From the NCBI GenBank assembly GCA_012800475.1, contig JAAZJF010000195.1:1-22170 (forward strand): a DNA stretch of 22,170 nucleotides, in the 5' to 3' direction. Origin of the DNA: Gammaproteobacteria bacterium (lineage in GTDB: Bacteria > Pseudomonadota > Gammaproteobacteria > Pseudomonadales > Pseudomonadaceae). The notes beneath the pieces are model-generated. The model was not told the origin of the DNA. It searched no databases and saw only the letters and a program-made list of their open reading frames with translations. A program made the translations under genes and the position numbers. Below, one piece after another: positions 16,053 to 22,170 of the stretch (position 1 is the first letter of the stretch; every line of letters begins with the position of its first letter).

Positions 16053-17030
16053 ATGTCTGCGCATCCGTTTGCTGCACTGACCCCTGATTTAGTGCTTGAT
16101 GCTGTCGAAAGCTTAGGCTTTTTAAGTGATGCCCGTGTATTGGCGCTCAACAGTTACGAAAACCGTGTGTACCAAGTGGGTATTGAAGATAAGACCCCGC
16201 TTATTGCCAAGTTTTATCGTCCCGAGCGCTGGAGCGATGCTCAGATTCTTGAAGAGCATACTTTCTCTTTTGAGTTGGCTGATTGTGACGTGCCCTTGGT
16301 GGCGCCGATGGAGCACAATGGACAGAGTTTATTTGAGCATGCAGGCTTTCGTTTTGCGTTATTTGAGCGCCTCGGTGGCCGAGCTCCTGAGCCGGGTAAC
16401 TTAAATCAGTTATACCGTTTAGGGCAGTTACTGGGTCGTTTGCATGCTGTGGGTGCCAGTCAGCCTTTTGTCCATCGCCCCGGGTTAAACGTTACCACTT
16501 ATGGACATGCGGCGTTTGAGCGATTGTCCAGTGGTGTGCATGTGCCGCAAAGCTTACGCCCCGCGTGGGAGTCCGTGGTTAAAGATTTATTGCTGAAGGT
16601 TGAGGATGTATTTGCTCAGCATCCGTATACAGCGATACGCGTTCACGGTGATTGCCATCCGGGTAACTTGCTCTGCCGTGATGAAAGTTTTTTTATCGTT
16701 GACTTAGATGACTGCCGCATGGGGCCTGCTATTCAAGATTTGTGGATGATGTTGGCCGGTGATTATCAAGATCGCTTATCGCAGCTCTCTGAGTTGGTTG
16801 ATGGCTACCAAGAGTTTTATGATTTCTCACCGCGTGAGCTACCTTTAATTGAAGCCTTGCGCGCTTTGCGTTTGCTGCATTACAGCGCTTGGCTGGCCCA
16901 ACGTTGGGATGACCCTGCTTTCCCACAAAGCTTCCCCTGGTTTGGTACTGAGCGTTACTGGGGTGAGCAAATATTGATTTTACGCGAACAGCGTGCTGCT
17001 TTAGACGAGCCTTTTTTAAAGCTTTTTTAA
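16053..17030 (+). CDS. srkA: Stress response kinase SrkA (YihE) family
   Basis: SrkA/YihE is a cytoplasmic Ser/Thr kinase of the aminoglycoside-phosphotransferase fold that protects stressed cells. AAAGGAG precedes the ATG by 8 nt. The 325-residue product has S-Y-E-N-R-V-Y-Q-V near the N-terminus and the likely ATP-binding Lys53 in L-I-A-K-F-Y-R-P. The catalytic loop is H-G-D-C-H-P-G-N at 198-205. The metal-binding D-L-D-D is at about 217-220, followed by C-R-M-G-P-A-I-Q-D. All are intact, and length matches E. coli SrkA (about 328). In E. coli the gene is next to dsbA; here it stands alone. Confidence 0.92.
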   Translation: MSAHPFAALTPDLVLDAVESLGFLSDARVLALNSYENRVYQVGIEDKTPLIAKFYRPERWSDAQILEEHTFSFELADCDVPLVAPMEHNGQSLFEHAGFRFALFERLGGRAPEPGNLNQLYRLGQLLGRLHAVGASQPFVHRPGLNVTTYGHAAFERLSSGVHVPQSLRPAWESVVKDLLLKVEDVFAQHPYTAIRVHGDCHPGNLLCRDESFFIVDLDDCRMGPAIQDLWMMLAGDYQDRLSQLSELVDGYQEFYDFSPRELPLIEALRALRLLHYSAWLAQRWDDPAFPQSFPWFGTERYWGEQILILREQRAALDEPFLKLF

Positions 17031-17081
17031 TAACAGGCAAGACAGTACGGCTGAGGCGGCCTAGAATAAACTAAATTTTTC

Positions 17082-17095
17082 GTTAGCTGGCTAAC
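17082..17095. repeat. 14-bp palindrome just upstream of the rarD start
   Basis: GTTAGC (17082-17087) and GCTAAC (17090-17095) flank TG, and the ATG of rarD follows at 17100. The palindrome occupies the place where a ribosome-binding site would be expected, and no clear one is present. It could be an operator or a translation-limiting hairpin. Confidence 0.35.
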
Positions 17096-17099
17096 CAAT

Positions 17100-18008
17100 A
17101 TGACTGTTACACCCAATCCCCGTCGTGGCTATGTGCTTGGTTTATTTGCCTATTGCATTTGGGGCCTGTTCCCGCTGTATTTTAAAACGTTAGATGGAAT
17201 CCCTGCACAAGAGGTGATTGTGCATCGCATCCTCTGGTCTGCTTTGTTCAGTTCGGGTTTGTTATTGGTGTGGCGTCACCGAGGCTGGTGGCAGGAGTTG
17301 TACCAGCATCCTAAACGCTTTTTAGTGCTGGCCATCTCTGGCACTTTAATTGCCAGCAATTGGTTGATCTATATCTGGTCTGTGCATAACGATCGGATGG
17401 TGGAGGCCAGTCTGGGTTATTACATCAACCCTTTGGTGAACGTTTTATTGGCCATGCTGTTTTTGCGTGAGCGCTTACGCCGTTTACAGTGGGTGGCGAT
17501 TGCTTTGGCTGCTACGGGTGTGGGTTTGCAAGTGTGGAGTTTTGGAGCGGTGCCCTGGATCTCTTTAGCCTTGGCCTGCTCATTTGGCTTGTACGGCTTG
17601 ATTCGTAAACAGGCTCCAGTGGCTGCGTTACCCGGACTGACGGTTGAAACCTGGATGCTGGCGCCGGTGGCGTTAGGTTGGTTGTGGTTTAATCCACAGG
17701 CCATCAGCATGCAGACTGAGTTTTTAGGCAGTGGGCAGATGCTGTGGTTAGCCGCAGCAGGGCCGGTCACCTTATTGCCGTTATTATGCTTTAACGAGGC
17801 AGCAAAAAACTTGCCTTATGCCTCCTTGGCTTTTTTGCAGTACATCACCCCCACCTTGTTATTACTCTTAGCTGTATTAATGTTTAATGAGCCGTTTTCC
17901 GCGCAATCGCTGGTCTTTTTTGGCTTTATTTGGGCGGGGCTGGCGGTGTATAGCTGGGATGCTATACGCATCTTAAAGCGCAGTCAGCAGGCGCTTAAGA
18001 AAAAGTAA
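17100..18008 (+). CDS. rarD: RarD family permease (EamA transporter)
   Basis: This is an inner-membrane drug/metabolite-type transporter of the RarD group; the substrate is not established. The 302-residue product starts with R-R-G-Y-V-L-G-L-F-A-Y-C-I-W-G-L-F-P-L-Y. It contains E-V-I-V-H-R-I-L-W-S and shows about ten hydrophobic segments in two EamA halves. S-L-G-Y-Y-I-N-P-L-V-N-V is characteristic of RarD. The C-terminal F-L-Q-Y-I-T-P-T-L and F-I-W-A-G-L-A-V-Y-S motifs are also present. The ATG at 17100 fits the family N-terminus but lacks a good ribosome-binding site. It is followed by a long non-coding region rich in DnaA boxes. Confidence 0.93.
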   Translation: MTVTPNPRRGYVLGLFAYCIWGLFPLYFKTLDGIPAQEVIVHRILWSALFSSGLLLVWRHRGWWQELYQHPKRFLVLAISGTLIASNWLIYIWSVHNDRMVEASLGYYINPLVNVLLAMLFLRERLRRLQWVAIALAATGVGLQVWSFGAVPWISLALACSFGLYGLIRKQAPVAALPGLTVETWMLAPVALGWLWFNPQAISMQTEFLGSGQMLWLAAAGPVTLLPLLCFNEAAKNLPYASLAFLQYITPTLLLLLAVLMFNEPFSAQSLVFFGFIWAGLAVYSWDAIRILKRSQQALKKK

Positions 18009-18060
18009 TCAACAGGCTAAAGCCTTTATAAAACAATGACTTACGTTTTATACTAACAAG

Positions 18061-18165
18061 TTACCCACAGACTAAACTCTAGAGTTATGCACAGGTTGGC
18101 TTTACGCTTTTAGCGTTTGCCAGCCGTAAGATGCTATTGCGGTTGAGAAAATATTTTGTGCAAAA
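18061..18165. promoter_or_regulatory. Left group of near-consensus DnaA boxes
   Basis: TTACCCACA (18061-18069, one mismatch), TTATGCACA (18085-18093, fits TTWTNCACA) and, on the minus strand, TTTTGCACA (18165-18157, fits TTWTNCACA) precede the first repeat unit. They are weaker than the boxes in the units and do not share their spacing. Confidence 0.5.
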
Positions 18166-18212
18166 AACAACCACTTCTCTGCAGGGCTCGCAGGCTCTGG
18201 GTTTGCCCTATA

Positions 18213-18370
18213 AGTGAACAGCTTATCCACAGCACCATCCAGTGTCTTTGTGCACAGTTTAAAATGGCTGATCAATTATTAAACAGTCCTCTGTAAGCCT
18301 TGCCAGCTCTAGCTGAGCGTTGTATCTCCCCAGCTTATCCACAGCTCGGTGCACCTGTGGCGTGGATAAC
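18213..18370 (+). repeat. DnaA-box repeat unit A
   Basis: This is the first of three diverged copies. Perfect boxes start at 18223 and 18335 (112 bp apart), and an inverted CGTGGATAA follows at 18361-18369 (26 bp after the second box). Between the two perfect boxes are T-TTGTGCACAGTTTAAAA, a GATC-headed AT-rich 13-mer (18270-18282) and the core CTGTAAGCCTTGCCAG. It is close to unit C over the first box and over GCTCGGTGCACCT after the second box. Confidence 0.85.
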
Positions 18371-18437
18371 TGCTTGGCGATGCTTGCGCTGCGCATGCAA
18401 TGGTGTCTGATTATTCTCAAGACGCCATCTTTTTTCC

Positions 18438-18446
18438 TGTGCATAA
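18438..18446 (-). promoter_or_regulatory. Relaxed DnaA box between units A and B
   Basis: TGTGCATAA on the plus strand is TTATGCACA on the minus strand and fits TTWTNCACA. It lies 215 bp after the first box of unit A and 102 bp before unit B. A perfect minus-strand box holds the matching place between units B and C. Confidence 0.5.
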
Positions 18447-18458
18447 AGCACAGCAGCC

Positions 18459-18478
18459 AATCATATAAAAATATGATT
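18459..18478. repeat. AT-rich perfect hairpin inside the DnaA-box region
   Basis: AATCATAT (18459-18466) and ATATGATT (18471-18478) are perfect inverted copies around AAAA, and a run of A follows. It is the most AT-rich point of the array. It could aid strand opening or act as a weak leftward terminator; neither is shown. Confidence 0.5.
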
Positions 18479-18529
18479 AAAAAACCATCAACAGGCTGCT
18501 AGCCACGCTTATCAAGGCTTACAGCCATG

Positions 18530-18687
18530 CATAAACAGCTTATCCACAGCAGCATCCCATTAGATTGTGTACAGTTTAAAACCTCTGGTTATTTATTGAT
18601 CAATGCTCTGTAAGCCTTGCCAGATAAGGCTTAGAGGGGTGACTCCCCAGCTTATCCACAAGCCCATGCACTTCCAAGGTGGATAAC
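18530..18687 (+). repeat. DnaA-box repeat unit B
   Basis: This is the second copy. Perfect boxes start at 18540 and 18652 (112 bp apart), and an inverted GGTGGATAA lies at 18678-18686 (26 bp after the second). The intervening sequence has diverged most here (GTGTACAGTTTAAAA and a changed stretch after CTGTAAGCCTTGCCAG), yet the spacing is unchanged. An ATTGATCAAT palindrome and an AT-rich 13-mer read on the minus strand (18601-18589) lie between the boxes. It starts 317 bp after unit A. Confidence 0.85.
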
Positions 18688-18744
18688 CTTGCTCAGGTTA
18701 TGCATAGCGTGTTTCAAAAGGGCCGATTGCGATTATTGAGGCGG

Positions 18745-18753
18745 TGTGGATAA
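18745..18753 (-). promoter_or_regulatory. Perfect minus-strand DnaA box between units B and C
   Basis: TGTGGATAA on the plus strand is a consensus TTATCCACA on the minus strand. It lies 205 bp after the first box of unit B and 100 bp before unit C. It may be the fourth box of a longer repeat of about 310 bp. Confidence 0.8.
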
Positions 18754-18834
18754 GTCATTCTGTGAGTCGTATATAATACGGTTAAAAAATGATCAATTGT
18801 CTGTAGCCCTTGTATTTAAAGGTGTGCAGCTGAA

Positions 18835-18992
18835 GATAAACAGCTTATCCACAGCACCATCCCAGTCCTTTGTGCACAGTTTAAAACCTCTGGTTGTTTA
18901 TTGATCAATGCTCTGTAAGCCTTGCTAGCTCTGGCTGAGCTTTATATCTCCCCAGCTTATCCACAGCTCGGTGCACCTATCGAGTGGATAAC
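18835..18992 (+). repeat. DnaA-box repeat unit C
   Basis: This is the third copy. Perfect boxes start at 18845 and 18957 (112 bp apart), and an inverted AGTGGATAA lies at 18983-18991 (26 bp after the second). It shares TTTAAAACCTCTGGTT and the ATTGATCAAT palindrome with unit B. It shares GCTCGGTGCACCT with unit A. It starts 305 bp after unit B and ends about 70 bp before the dctQ start codon. Confidence 0.85.
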
Positions 18993-19060
18993 ATGCACAT
19001 GGTTAATTTTGTACACAGCCCCTACAATATGCGGCTCACTTGTTTGTTAGAAGTTGTCCT

Positions 19061-19603
19061 ATGTCTTTATTCTCTTGGCCGGTGCGTATTGCAACGCAGG
19101 TTCAGGCTGCTAATGCGCTACTGGGCCGTACTTGCGCTTGGCTCACGCTGTTTTTGGTTTTGGGTACGGCTTGTGTCGTTGTTCTGCGTTATGCCTTTGG
19201 TATAGGTGCCACCGCATTGCAGGAGGCGGTGATGTACGCGCATGCATTAACCTTTATGGGGACTGCAGCGTGGGCGTTGCAGCGGCAGGCGCATGTCCGT
19301 GTGGATATCTTTTATCAAAATTTTTCGACACGCAAAAAAGCGATCGTGGATACCAGCGGTCACCTTTTGTTGTTACTGCCTATGTGTTTATTTCTGGGCT
19401 GGAACAGTTGGGGCTATGTTGTGAACTCGTGGGCGATCTATGAAACCTCAGGCGAGGCCGGTGGCTTAGGTTTTATGTATCTGCAAAAGAGTATTATTTT
19501 ATTACTTGTGGGAAGTTTGCTACTGCAATGCTGTGCTGATTTAGTGCTATTGATGCAACAGTTACGCACACCCGCTTTGAGTGAAGGTATACAGCATGAC
19601 TGA
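19061..19603 (+). CDS. TRAP transporter small permease subunit DctQ-like
   Basis: This is the small membrane subunit of a tripartite ATP-independent periplasmic transporter, which drives uptake of organic acids with a sodium or proton gradient. The ATG at 19061 was chosen; an in-frame TTG at 19040 is less likely. The 180-residue product has four hydrophobic segments (about 28-50, 62-80, 97-117 and 139-160). It also has A-L-Q-E-A-V-M-Y-A-H-A, W-A-L-Q-R-Q-A-H-V-R-V-D-I-F and S-G-E-A-G-G-L-G, typical of the mannitol/chloroaromatic-type DctQ. Its stop overlaps the dctM start by 8 bp. No solute-binding protein gene lies upstream; the DnaA-box array is there instead. Confidence 0.88.
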   Translation: MSLFSWPVRIATQVQAANALLGRTCAWLTLFLVLGTACVVVLRYAFGIGATALQEAVMYAHALTFMGTAAWALQRQAHVRVDIFYQNFSTRKKAIVDTSGHLLLLLPMCLFLGWNSWGYVVNSWAIYETSGEAGGLGFMYLQKSIILLLVGSLLLQCCADLVLLMQQLRTPALSEGIQHD

Positions 19604-20975
19604 AGTACTGGCAATCAGCTTATTTTTAACTATTTGCTTAACGCTGGTGATAGGTTATCCAGTAGCATTTGTGCTGGGTGGCGTGTCGTTGATTTTTGCC
19701 ATGATTGGCGTGGCCACTGGCGCGTTTGACCCCAGCTTCTTGCAGGCTTTGCCCAACCGTTTGTTTGGCATTATGAACAACCAGACTTTGCTTGCCGTGC
19801 CCTTGTTTGTCTTTATGGGGGTGATGCTGGAAAAATCGCGAGTGGCAGAAGATTTACTCGAATCCATGTCGCGCTTGTTTGGTACTTTGCGCGGTGGTTT
19901 AGCGATTTCTGTCTGTGTGGTGGGTGCTCTTTTAGCAGCCAGTACCGGTGTGGTGGGCGCTACGGTGGTTACTTTGGGTTTGCTGGCGCTACCGACAATG
20001 TTACGCCGTGGTTATGATCCTGCGGTAGCGACCGGCACCTTGGCGGCGACCGGCACTTTGGGACAAATTATTCCGCCATCCATTATTTTGGTGTTGCTGG
20101 GGGATGTTTTATCGAGTGCTTACCAGTAAGCACAAATTCGCATGGGCGTGTTTACGCCCAAAACGGTCTCTGTGGGTGACTTATTTATCGGTGCACTGAT
20201 TCCCGGTGTGCTGTTGGTGTGTCTGTATATCGCATATTTAATTTTTGTTGCGGTGACGCAGCCGAAAAAACTGCCTGCTTTACCCCAAGAAGCCTTAGGT
20301 CCGATTGAGTGGGGGCGTTTATTTAAAGCGTTGCTGCCGCCACTGGTGTTAATGGGCTCGGTCTTGGGCTCTATTTTGGCCGGTGTGGCAACGCCCACAG
20401 AAGCGGCATCCTTAGGTGCGATCGGTGCGTTAATCCTAGGTCTGCTTAAAGGTCAATTGACGCTTAAGCGCTTGCGTGAAGTGTCATTTTCAACCGCTGA
20501 AATCAGTTCGATGGTATTTTTGATCTTGATTGGCGCATCACTGTTTTCCTTGGTGTTTCGTGGTTTTGGCGGCGATATGATGATTGAGAATGTGTTTGCG
20601 CAACTACCAGGTGGCGTGTTGGGTGCATTTTTCTTAGTCATGGTGGTGATTTTTTTACTGGGCTTTATTCTCGACTTTATCGAAATTATTTTTGTTGTTG
20701 TGCCCATTGTTGGTCCTGTGTTGTTGTCGATGGGCTTAGATCCAGTGTGGCTAGGAGTTATGATTGCTTTGAATTTACAAACATCATTCCTCACACCGCC
20801 CTTTGGCTTTTCGCTGTTTTATTTGCGCAGCGTGACCCCGCCATCGGTGGCTACAGCAACCATCTATCGCGGTGTTTTACCCTTTATCGCTATTCAGATC
20901 AGCATGTTGGTGGTGGCTTACGTTTGGCCAGAAATTATTACTTGGCTGCCGAGTCAGATTTACGGCAATCAGTAA
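19596..20975 (+). pseudogene. TRAP transporter large permease DctM-like, interrupted by one in-frame TAA
   Basis: DctM is the large transport subunit (about 460 residues, 12 or more membrane segments). The frame from the ATG at 19596 to the stop at 20973-20975 is a single reading frame with a TAA at 20127-20129. Before it the protein ends G-D-V-L-S-S-A-Y-Q. After it the same frame continues A-Q-I-R-M-G-V-F-T-P-K-T-V-S-V-G-D-L-F. Intact relatives, as I recall them, read A-Y-Q-Q-A-Q here, so a single CAA to TAA change explains the break. Everything else is well conserved, including A-S-T-G-V-V-G-A-T-V-V-T, G-Q-I-I-P-P-S-I and L-Q-T-S-F-L-T-P-P-F-G-F. A restart at ATG 20142 lacks a ribosome-binding site. 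It could be a recent pseudogene, a sequence error, or read through. Confidence 0.85.
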
Positions 20976-21000
20976 ATAAATCGGCTCAAGGAGGCCTAGC

Positions 21001-21894
21001 ATGCAGCATGCAATCATACCGATGGATTTTTCTGGCTTGCCAGGCTGGCGTCTACGTTGGGGTGCAGCGCAGTTGGATATATGCCAGCAAGGTGCGCAAA
21101 TTCTCAGTTACTGGCCTGATCTTGAGTTACCGCCGCTGATTTGGTTAAGTCCGCAAGCTGAGTACGAGCGGGGACACAGTGTGCGCGGTGGCGTGCCTGT
21201 GTGCTGGCCTTGGTTTGGTGATATTCAGCGCAACCCGCTTGCAGTGCAACAGATGACCACGGATACGGCACCTTTTCATGGTTTAGCGCGCACCTTGGAT
21301 TGGCAGTTGCTCAGTAGCCGCAGTGATGCTGAGGCGGTGCAGCTGAGTTTGCAGCTGGATGCCAGTCAGGGCTTAACGCATTGGCCGCATGCCGCGAGGG
21401 TGCAGTTGCATATCAGCTTGGGTGAGCAGCTCACCCTGCGTTTGGAAAATCATAATCTTGGCACACAACCTGTGGCGATCAGTCAGGCGTTACACACCTA
21501 TTTTGCGGTCAGTGATGTGCGTCAGGTTGCGGTGCAGGGGCTTGGCGGTTGTGCGTATCACGAGACGCTGGAGCAATGGCAGTTGCGTGAGCAAGTCGGC
21601 GCATTGGTGTGCGCTGATGAAACAGATCGCGTGTATCTGCAGGTGCCTGAGCATTTGTACATCGAAGATCCAGGCTGGCAGCGTCAAATTCATCTGCAGA
21701 GTCAAGGCTCAAGCTCAGCCATTGTATGGAATCCGGGCGTAGAAAAGTCCAAAACTTTAAGTGGTTTTGCCAGCACGGCATGGCAGCAGATGTTGTGTAT
21801 TGAAAGCGCGAATGTGCTGAGCGATCACCTCGTGTTAGAGCCCGGTGCACGGCATTGTTTAGAGCTTAAACTCAGCTGCGTGCCGATGGCGTAA
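21001..21894 (+). CDS. Hexose-6-phosphate mutarotase, YeaD/aldose-1-epimerase family
   Basis: This family interconverts the anomers of hexose 6-phosphates in the cytoplasm. AAGGAGG at 20988-20994 supports the ATG at 21001. The 297-residue product has the substrate-binding V-R-G-G-V-P-V-C-W-P-W-F-G (about 61-73) and F-H-G-L-A-R (92-97). The likely catalytic His165 lies in L-H-T-Y-F. V-W-N-P-G-V-E-K-S-K with the expected Glu lies near 250. All match YeaD-type enzymes, and length is usual. It follows dctM by 25 bp and may share its transcript, although a sugar-phosphate enzyme has no evident link to an organic-acid transporter. Confidence 0.9.
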   Translation: MQHAIIPMDFSGLPGWRLRWGAAQLDICQQGAQILSYWPDLELPPLIWLSPQAEYERGHSVRGGVPVCWPWFGDIQRNPLAVQQMTTDTAPFHGLARTLDWQLLSSRSDAEAVQLSLQLDASQGLTHWPHAARVQLHISLGEQLTLRLENHNLGTQPVAISQALHTYFAVSDVRQVAVQGLGGCAYHETLEQWQLREQVGALVCADETDRVYLQVPEHLYIEDPGWQRQIHLQSQGSSSAIVWNPGVEKSKTLSGFASTAWQQMLCIESANVLSDHLVLEPGARHCLELKLSCVPMA

Positions 21895-21973
21895 GTGCAT
21901 TTGAGTGCAGGTTTTTTCTAGCATGCTTTGGCGCATCTGTTAGGCTGTGTCATCCGTTAACGGGAGCAAGCAA

Positions 21974-22170
21974 GTGAGTTTAAATGATCAATGGATGCAG
22001 CGTGACTTAAACGTTTTATGGCATCCCTGCACACAAATGAAAGACCACGAGAGTTTACCGATCGTACCCATTCGCCGTGCTGAAGGTATTTGGCTGGAGG
22101 ATTTTGACGGTAACCGTTATTTAGATGCTGTGAGTTCGTGGTGGACGAATATTTTTGGCCACTGCAATCC
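21974..22170 (+). CDS. bioA: Adenosylmethionine-8-amino-7-oxononanoate aminotransferase BioA, N-terminal part (runs off the window)
   Basis: BioA is the PLP-dependent enzyme of biotin synthesis that converts KAPA to DAPA with S-adenosylmethionine as amino donor. Translation starts at GTG 21974 with GGGAG at 21962-21966. The 65 visible residues read S-L-N-D-Q-W-M-Q-R-D-L, then L-W-H-P-C-T-Q-M-K-D-H-E. L-D-A-V-S-S-W-W-T-N-I-F-G-H follows, the typical BioA N-terminus including substrate-pocket Trp residues. The PLP lysine and the rest lie beyond the window. No other biotin gene is visible. Confidence 0.93.
   Translation, partial: MSLNDQWMQRDLNVLWHPCTQMKDHESLPIVPIRRAEGIWLEDFDGNRYLDAVSSWWTNIFGHCN

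Larger units (their letters stand above)
18009..19060. other. 1.05-kb non-coding region packed with DnaA boxes (candidate origin or DnaA-binding locus)
   Basis: No credible gene lies between rarD and dctQ. The stretch holds seven perfect DnaA boxes (TTATCCACA). Six are on the plus strand, starting at 18223, 18335, 18540, 18652, 18845 and 18957; one is on the minus strand at 18745-18753. Three minus-strand boxes with one mismatch lie at 18361, 18678 and 18983. Boxes fitting the relaxed TTWTNCACA lie at 18085-18093 (plus), 18157-18165 (minus) and 18438-18446 (minus), and TTACCCACA lies at 18061-18069. Most plus-strand boxes sit in three diverged copies of one repeat unit. Such clusters occur at oriC and at datA-like titration loci. 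Here the neighbours are not dnaA, dnaN, rpmH or gidA, so the role is open. A short AGGCT-AA-AGCCT hairpin at the left edge may end rarD transcription. Confidence 0.85.

Noticed and set aside
18259..18502. Two overlapping short open frames (18259-18444 minus and 18320-18502 plus) inside the DnaA-box region
   Set aside because: Both cross repeat unit A and its boxes, have no ribosome-binding site or recognisable protein features, and are not preserved in units B and C.
18213..18992. CRISPR array or insertion-sequence interpretation of the repeats
   Set aside because: The units are about 160 bp, diverged and not separated by uniform spacers. There are no terminal inverted repeats, target duplications or transposase. 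The shared elements are DnaA boxes.
20142..20975. A separate, independently started gene for the second half of dctM
   Set aside because: The ATG at 20142 has no ribosome-binding site, the frame is continuous with the first half, and the product would start in the middle of a known family.
21896..21917. Terminator after the mutarotase gene (TGCA / TGCA followed by six T)
   Set aside because: The stem is only 4 bp; the T-run alone is not enough to call it.

Overview
The window looks like a chromosomal segment of a gammaproteobacterium in the Pseudomonadaceae. The first third has the same gene order as the Flp/Tad pilus locus of Pseudomonas aeruginosa (flp, rcpC, rcpA, tadZ, tadA, tadB, tadC, tadD, a small secreted protein, prepilin peptidase, PprA-type sensor kinase). 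A renalase-like oxidase, rarD, srkA and bioA all resemble Pseudomonas versions. Base composition is by eye close to half GC, which is low for Pseudomonas and suggests one of its low-GC relatives. That placement is inference.

Region 1 (1-11528) is the Tad pilus island. A partial Flp pilin gene reads leftward off the window and diverges from a tightly packed operon: rcpC, secretin rcpA, tadZ, ATPase tadA, inner-membrane platform tadB and tadC, lipoprotein tadD, and a DUF3613-like exported protein. A convergent prepilin peptidase (FppA/TadV) and a divergent soluble multi-PAS histidine kinase (PprA-like) follow. tadG and the response regulator pprB, which sit inside the P. aeruginosa locus, are absent here. 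The island ends 16 bp from the 3' end of a cation/proton antiporter gene that has lost most of its length.

Region 2 (11545-18008) is a set of housekeeping or stress genes: the truncated antiporter, a renalase-like FAD oxidase divergent from a YfcH-type epimerase across a striking inverted repeat, cobA (SUMT), a SCO-type copper protein, SrkA-type kinase and RarD permease.

Region 3 (18009-19060) is about 1.05 kb without a credible gene and is the most unusual part of the window. It carries seven perfect DnaA boxes (TTATCCACA) and roughly seven near or relaxed ones. They are arranged as three diverged copies of a unit with identical internal geometry: box at 0, box at +112, inverted near-box at +138. 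Each unit also has an AT-rich GATC-headed 13-mer and a conserved non-box core. It resembles a chromosomal origin or a datA-like DnaA-binding locus, but lies between rarD and a TRAP transporter rather than next to dnaA.

Region 4 (19061-22170) holds a TRAP transporter (dctQ, and dctM interrupted by one in-frame TAA) with no adjacent solute-binding protein gene, then a hexose-6-phosphate mutarotase (YeaD family) and the 5' end of bioA.
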